Source: CAZAMT01 sp964486145 (lineage in GTDB: Bacteria > Bacteroidota > Bacteroidia > Bacteroidales > JAAAOM01). From it: 8,378 bases of DNA. Positions 6,358-8,378 of the stretch are shown here, piece by piece. Location of the stretch: NCBI GenBank assembly GCA_964486145.1, contig CAZAMT010000177.1:1-8378 (forward strand), in the 5' to 3' direction. Position numbers and translations under genes: made by a program. The notes below the pieces were generated by a model that saw nothing but the letters and a program-made list of their open reading frames with translations, was not told the DNA's origin and ran no database searches. Numbering within the stretch: the stretch's first letter is position 1; every line of letters starts with the position of its first letter.

Positions 6358-7917
6358 TTATCCCTGCTTTTTAATTCTGAGTTTTTGCCCGGGTTGTATT
6401 TTATCGTTGTAGCTCAGATCATTCCATTTCATAATATCCGCATCCGACACACCCGGATACTTCCTGGCAATGTCCCACAGGGTATCGCCGTACTGCACAG
6501 TGTACATAAAGTAATCACCGGTTCTAATATCCGGTGGAGGTTCTGATGCTGGCTTTGCATTTTTGCCTTCCTTTTGTTGCTTTTCTGCAAACGACATCGA
6601 ATCAATGTTTTTATAATTTGATGCCACACTTTTTGGTTTGTAAATCACCAGTTTTTGACCGGCGCGAATGAGATTCCTGTGAATGTTGTTCCAGTATCTT
6701 ACCTGCGACAGACCAACATCATACCAATCGGCTATAAATCCAAGATTATCGCCTGGTTTGACCGTGTAGTAAAGCTTTGTATGATTTTTAGGTGTTGATG
6801 GAGTATGTGATGAAACATATCGTTGCGGGGTTACAACTTCTTGTTTTGGGTTGAAAAAAACCGAATCCTTGTAAGCAAAAATGGAGTCTTCCATTGCAAT
6901 AAAACGGGCTGAATACTGAAGTGGCAAGCGCAAAGCGTACATATTTTTTGTGTCGGGAATAACATCACGACGGTATTGTGGATTCATGTCCCGTAATTTT
7001 TCGATTGGTATATTCAGAACTTCAGCCACCTGTTTGAGATGAAGTTCTTCAGCAACCATCAATGTATCAGAAGCAATGGGCAATTCCATTTTTATTGGCT
7101 GCAGGTTGTGTTCCTTGTAATAATGCATCACGTAAGTAGCGGCAATAAATGCCGGAACATGTCCACGGGTTTCTCTGGGAAGATGGTAATAAATATCCCA
7201 GTAATTTCTTTTTCCTCCGGATCGCCGAATGGCCTTATTTACATTTCCCGGGCCACAGTTATAAGCCGCTATCACCAGTTGCCAGTCGCCATATATTTCA
7301 TACAAATCCTTTGAAAACCGCACTGCTGCGTGGGTAGCTTTGATGGGATCCATACGTTCATCTACATACGAATTTATTTCAAGCCCGTACAACCTTCCGG
7401 TACCATACATAAACTGCCATAACCCCAATGCGCGGGCACGGGACAATGCCCTGGGATTCAGAGCCGACTCGATGATGGCCATGTACTTCATTTCATTGGG
7501 TACATCGTAATAATCGAAAATTTCATCAAAGATCGGGAAATAGTAATCGGCCAGACCCAGCATGATTTCGACCCGGTCACGTCGTTTCTCTGTATATACT
7601 TTGATGAAGTTATGCACGATCCTGTTGTATGTTAAGTCTACCACTGAAGGTATCTGTTTTAATCTTGAAATGTATACCGAATCATTATATCGCGGAACAA
7701 CACTGTCGTTTTCGAAGTCAAGAAAAAAATCCTCAACATCGGTATCGAGTGATTGCTGAACATAATACAAGTTCAACAAGCTGTCAAGATTGGCTTCGAG
7801 ATTGGATTCAATGGGTTCATTTTCACCGAAAAAAATCGAAGAATCGTTCTCCTGTCCGTACACAAATGAAACTACAGATAACAGGCAAACAAAGGCAATT
7901 CGTACATTTCTCATCAT
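6358..7917 (-). CDS. mltD: MltD-like lytic transglycosylase with LysM modules
   Basis: A 519-residue exported peptidoglycan lytic transglycosylase that cleaves the MurNAc-GlcNAc bond with formation of a 1,6-anhydroMurNAc end. A signal peptide (about 1-21, ending in VYG before Gln22) is followed by an acidic, poorly conserved region to about 90. The transglycosylase (SLT/GH23-type) domain spans about 130-270, with catalytic Glu150 in IIESALNP, GLWQFM at 165-170 and AAYNCGPGN at 217-225. The C-terminal half holds two clear LysM modules: YTVKPGDNL to LVIYK (384-427) and YTVQYGDTL to LRIKK (472-517). A diverged LysM-like segment lies at about 283-332. A Pro/Lys-rich linker separates the two good modules. 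There is no lipobox, unlike Escherichia coli MltD, so the protein is probably periplasmic or bound to the wall. Starts with two consecutive ATGs (7917 or 7914). It lies 78 bp downstream of the DUF5683 gene and 24 bp upstream of the SGNH pair, probably one operon. The symbol reflects similarity in architecture only. Confidence 0.9.
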   Translation of the reverse strand: MMRNVRIAFVCLLSVVSFVYGQENDSSIFFGENEPIESNLEANLDSLLNLYYVQQSLDTDVEDFFLDFENDSVVPRYNDSVYISRLKQIPSVVDLTYNRIVHNFIKVYTEKRRDRVEIMLGLADYYFPIFDEIFDYYDVPNEMKYMAIIESALNPRALSRARALGLWQFMYGTGRLYGLEINSYVDERMDPIKATHAAVRFSKDLYEIYGDWQLVIAAYNCGPGNVNKAIRRSGGKRNYWDIYYHLPRETRGHVPAFIAATYVMHYYKEHNLQPIKMELPIASDTLMVAEELHLKQVAEVLNIPIEKLRDMNPQYRRDVIPDTKNMYALRLPLQYSARFIAMEDSIFAYKDSVFFNPKQEVVTPQRYVSSHTPSTPKNHTKLYYTVKPGDNLGFIADWYDVGLSQVRYWNNIHRNLIRAGQKLVIYKPKSVASNYKNIDSMSFAEKQQKEGKNAKPASEPPPDIRTGDYFMYTVQYGDTLWDIARKYPGVSDADIMKWNDLSYNDKIQPGQKLRIKKQG

Positions 7918-7995
7918 CTTAAAATTTTTAAATCCTTAACTCCTTTATTCTTATAATATTGCTTTTGGTTACATTATTGTACCAGTATTTTTAAT

Positions 7996-8378
7996 TTAGA
8001 ACCGAAAACTTAACGTTAAACCCGCATTTTTGTTCCCCAGCGCGTTGGCAGGGGTTATTGTCGGAATAATATCAAAAGCCAGTTCATCGCTGATATCAAA
8101 ATGTAAAAAATGAGCACTAATATTCGCTTCAATGATATTCAATAGATAGAATCCCACAAAACTCAGGATGCTGATCTCACGCCATCGGCGAAAATAATCA
8201 CGGTTACGTTGAAAATTTTGCAAAATTAGTTCTTTATCTGCGTCAAACGTTGGATACGATGGCAATTGTTTATAAGATTCATCGCCGGTATTATTTGCCA
8301 GGTTATAATAACCGTCACGATATTCATGATATTTTCGGGTATTGAAGTCGATAAAATATACGATGACACCAAACCCGG
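7996..8378 (-). CDS. DUF5683 family protein, 3' part
   Basis: The C-terminal 126 residues of a protein whose reading frame stays open to the window edge; the N-terminus lies outside. It starts in the window with GFGVIVYFIDFNTRKYHEYR and continues with a charged RNRDYFRRWREISIL segment, a hydrophobic stretch (FVGFYLLNIIEA), ISAHFLHFDISDELAF, and ends in LTLSFRF. These are features of DUF5683, a Bacteroidota family of unknown function. The alternating pattern and terminal Phe fit a membrane-associated or outer-membrane protein. A TTG at 8265 could be taken for a start, but the family similarity continues upstream of it, so it is internal. In other Bacteroidia, as I recall, this gene lies between parB and a lytic transglycosylase gene, which fits the downstream neighbour here. 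The function is not known. Confidence 0.82.
   Translation of the reverse strand, partial: GFGVIVYFIDFNTRKYHEYRDGYYNLANNTGDESYKQLPSYPTFDADKELILQNFQRNRDYFRRWREISILSFVGFYLLNIIEANISAHFLHFDISDELAFDIIPTITPANALGNKNAGLTLSFRF

Noticed and set aside
7996..8265. Complete small 89-residue gene starting at the TTG at 8265
   Set aside because: The frame continues upstream to the window edge with DUF5683-like sequence, so the TTG is internal and the gene is cut by the window.

Overview
The window looks like chromosomal DNA from a member of the Bacteroidota, most likely class Bacteroidia. Four things point there: a DUF5683 gene next to a LysM-type lytic transglycosylase, AT-rich intergenic DNA with no clear Shine-Dalgarno sequences, a promoter-like site of the Bacteroidota TTTG/TAnnTTTG type, and a signal peptide ending in a FGQ-type cleavage site. 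This is a judgement from family content, not from a database search.

Layout. Positions 1-443 hold no gene I can support; at the very edge there is a short G-rich tandem repeat. One plus-strand gene (506-1636) encodes a secreted, probably lipid-anchored GH5 glycoside hydrolase, with a promoter-like site just upstream. The rest is a minus-strand block, read from right to left: the 3' part of a DUF5683 envelope protein (running off the right edge), a MltD-like lytic transglycosylase with LysM modules, a membrane-anchored SGNH-fold protein, a second secreted SGNH-fold protein whose start overlaps the previous stop (TAATG), and a membrane-bound O-acyltransferase (MBOAT, AlgI/PatA type). The GH5 gene converges on the MBOAT gene with 61 bp between them and is probably unrelated to the block.

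How the genes could work together. An MBOAT plus SGNH-fold partners is the usual layout of systems that carry acyl (usually acetyl) groups across the inner membrane and place them on an extracytoplasmic glycan. Here the set sits directly downstream of a peptidoglycan lytic transglycosylase. O-acetylation of MurNAc at C6 blocks that type of enzyme, because it needs the C6 hydroxyl to form the 1,6-anhydro ring. My working hypothesis is a peptidoglycan O-acetylation (and possibly de-O-acetylation) module in a new arrangement: one MBOAT and two full-length paralogous SGNH proteins that both carry a large domain inserted between block I and block II. O-acetylation of an exopolysaccharide or of O-antigen is the main alternative.
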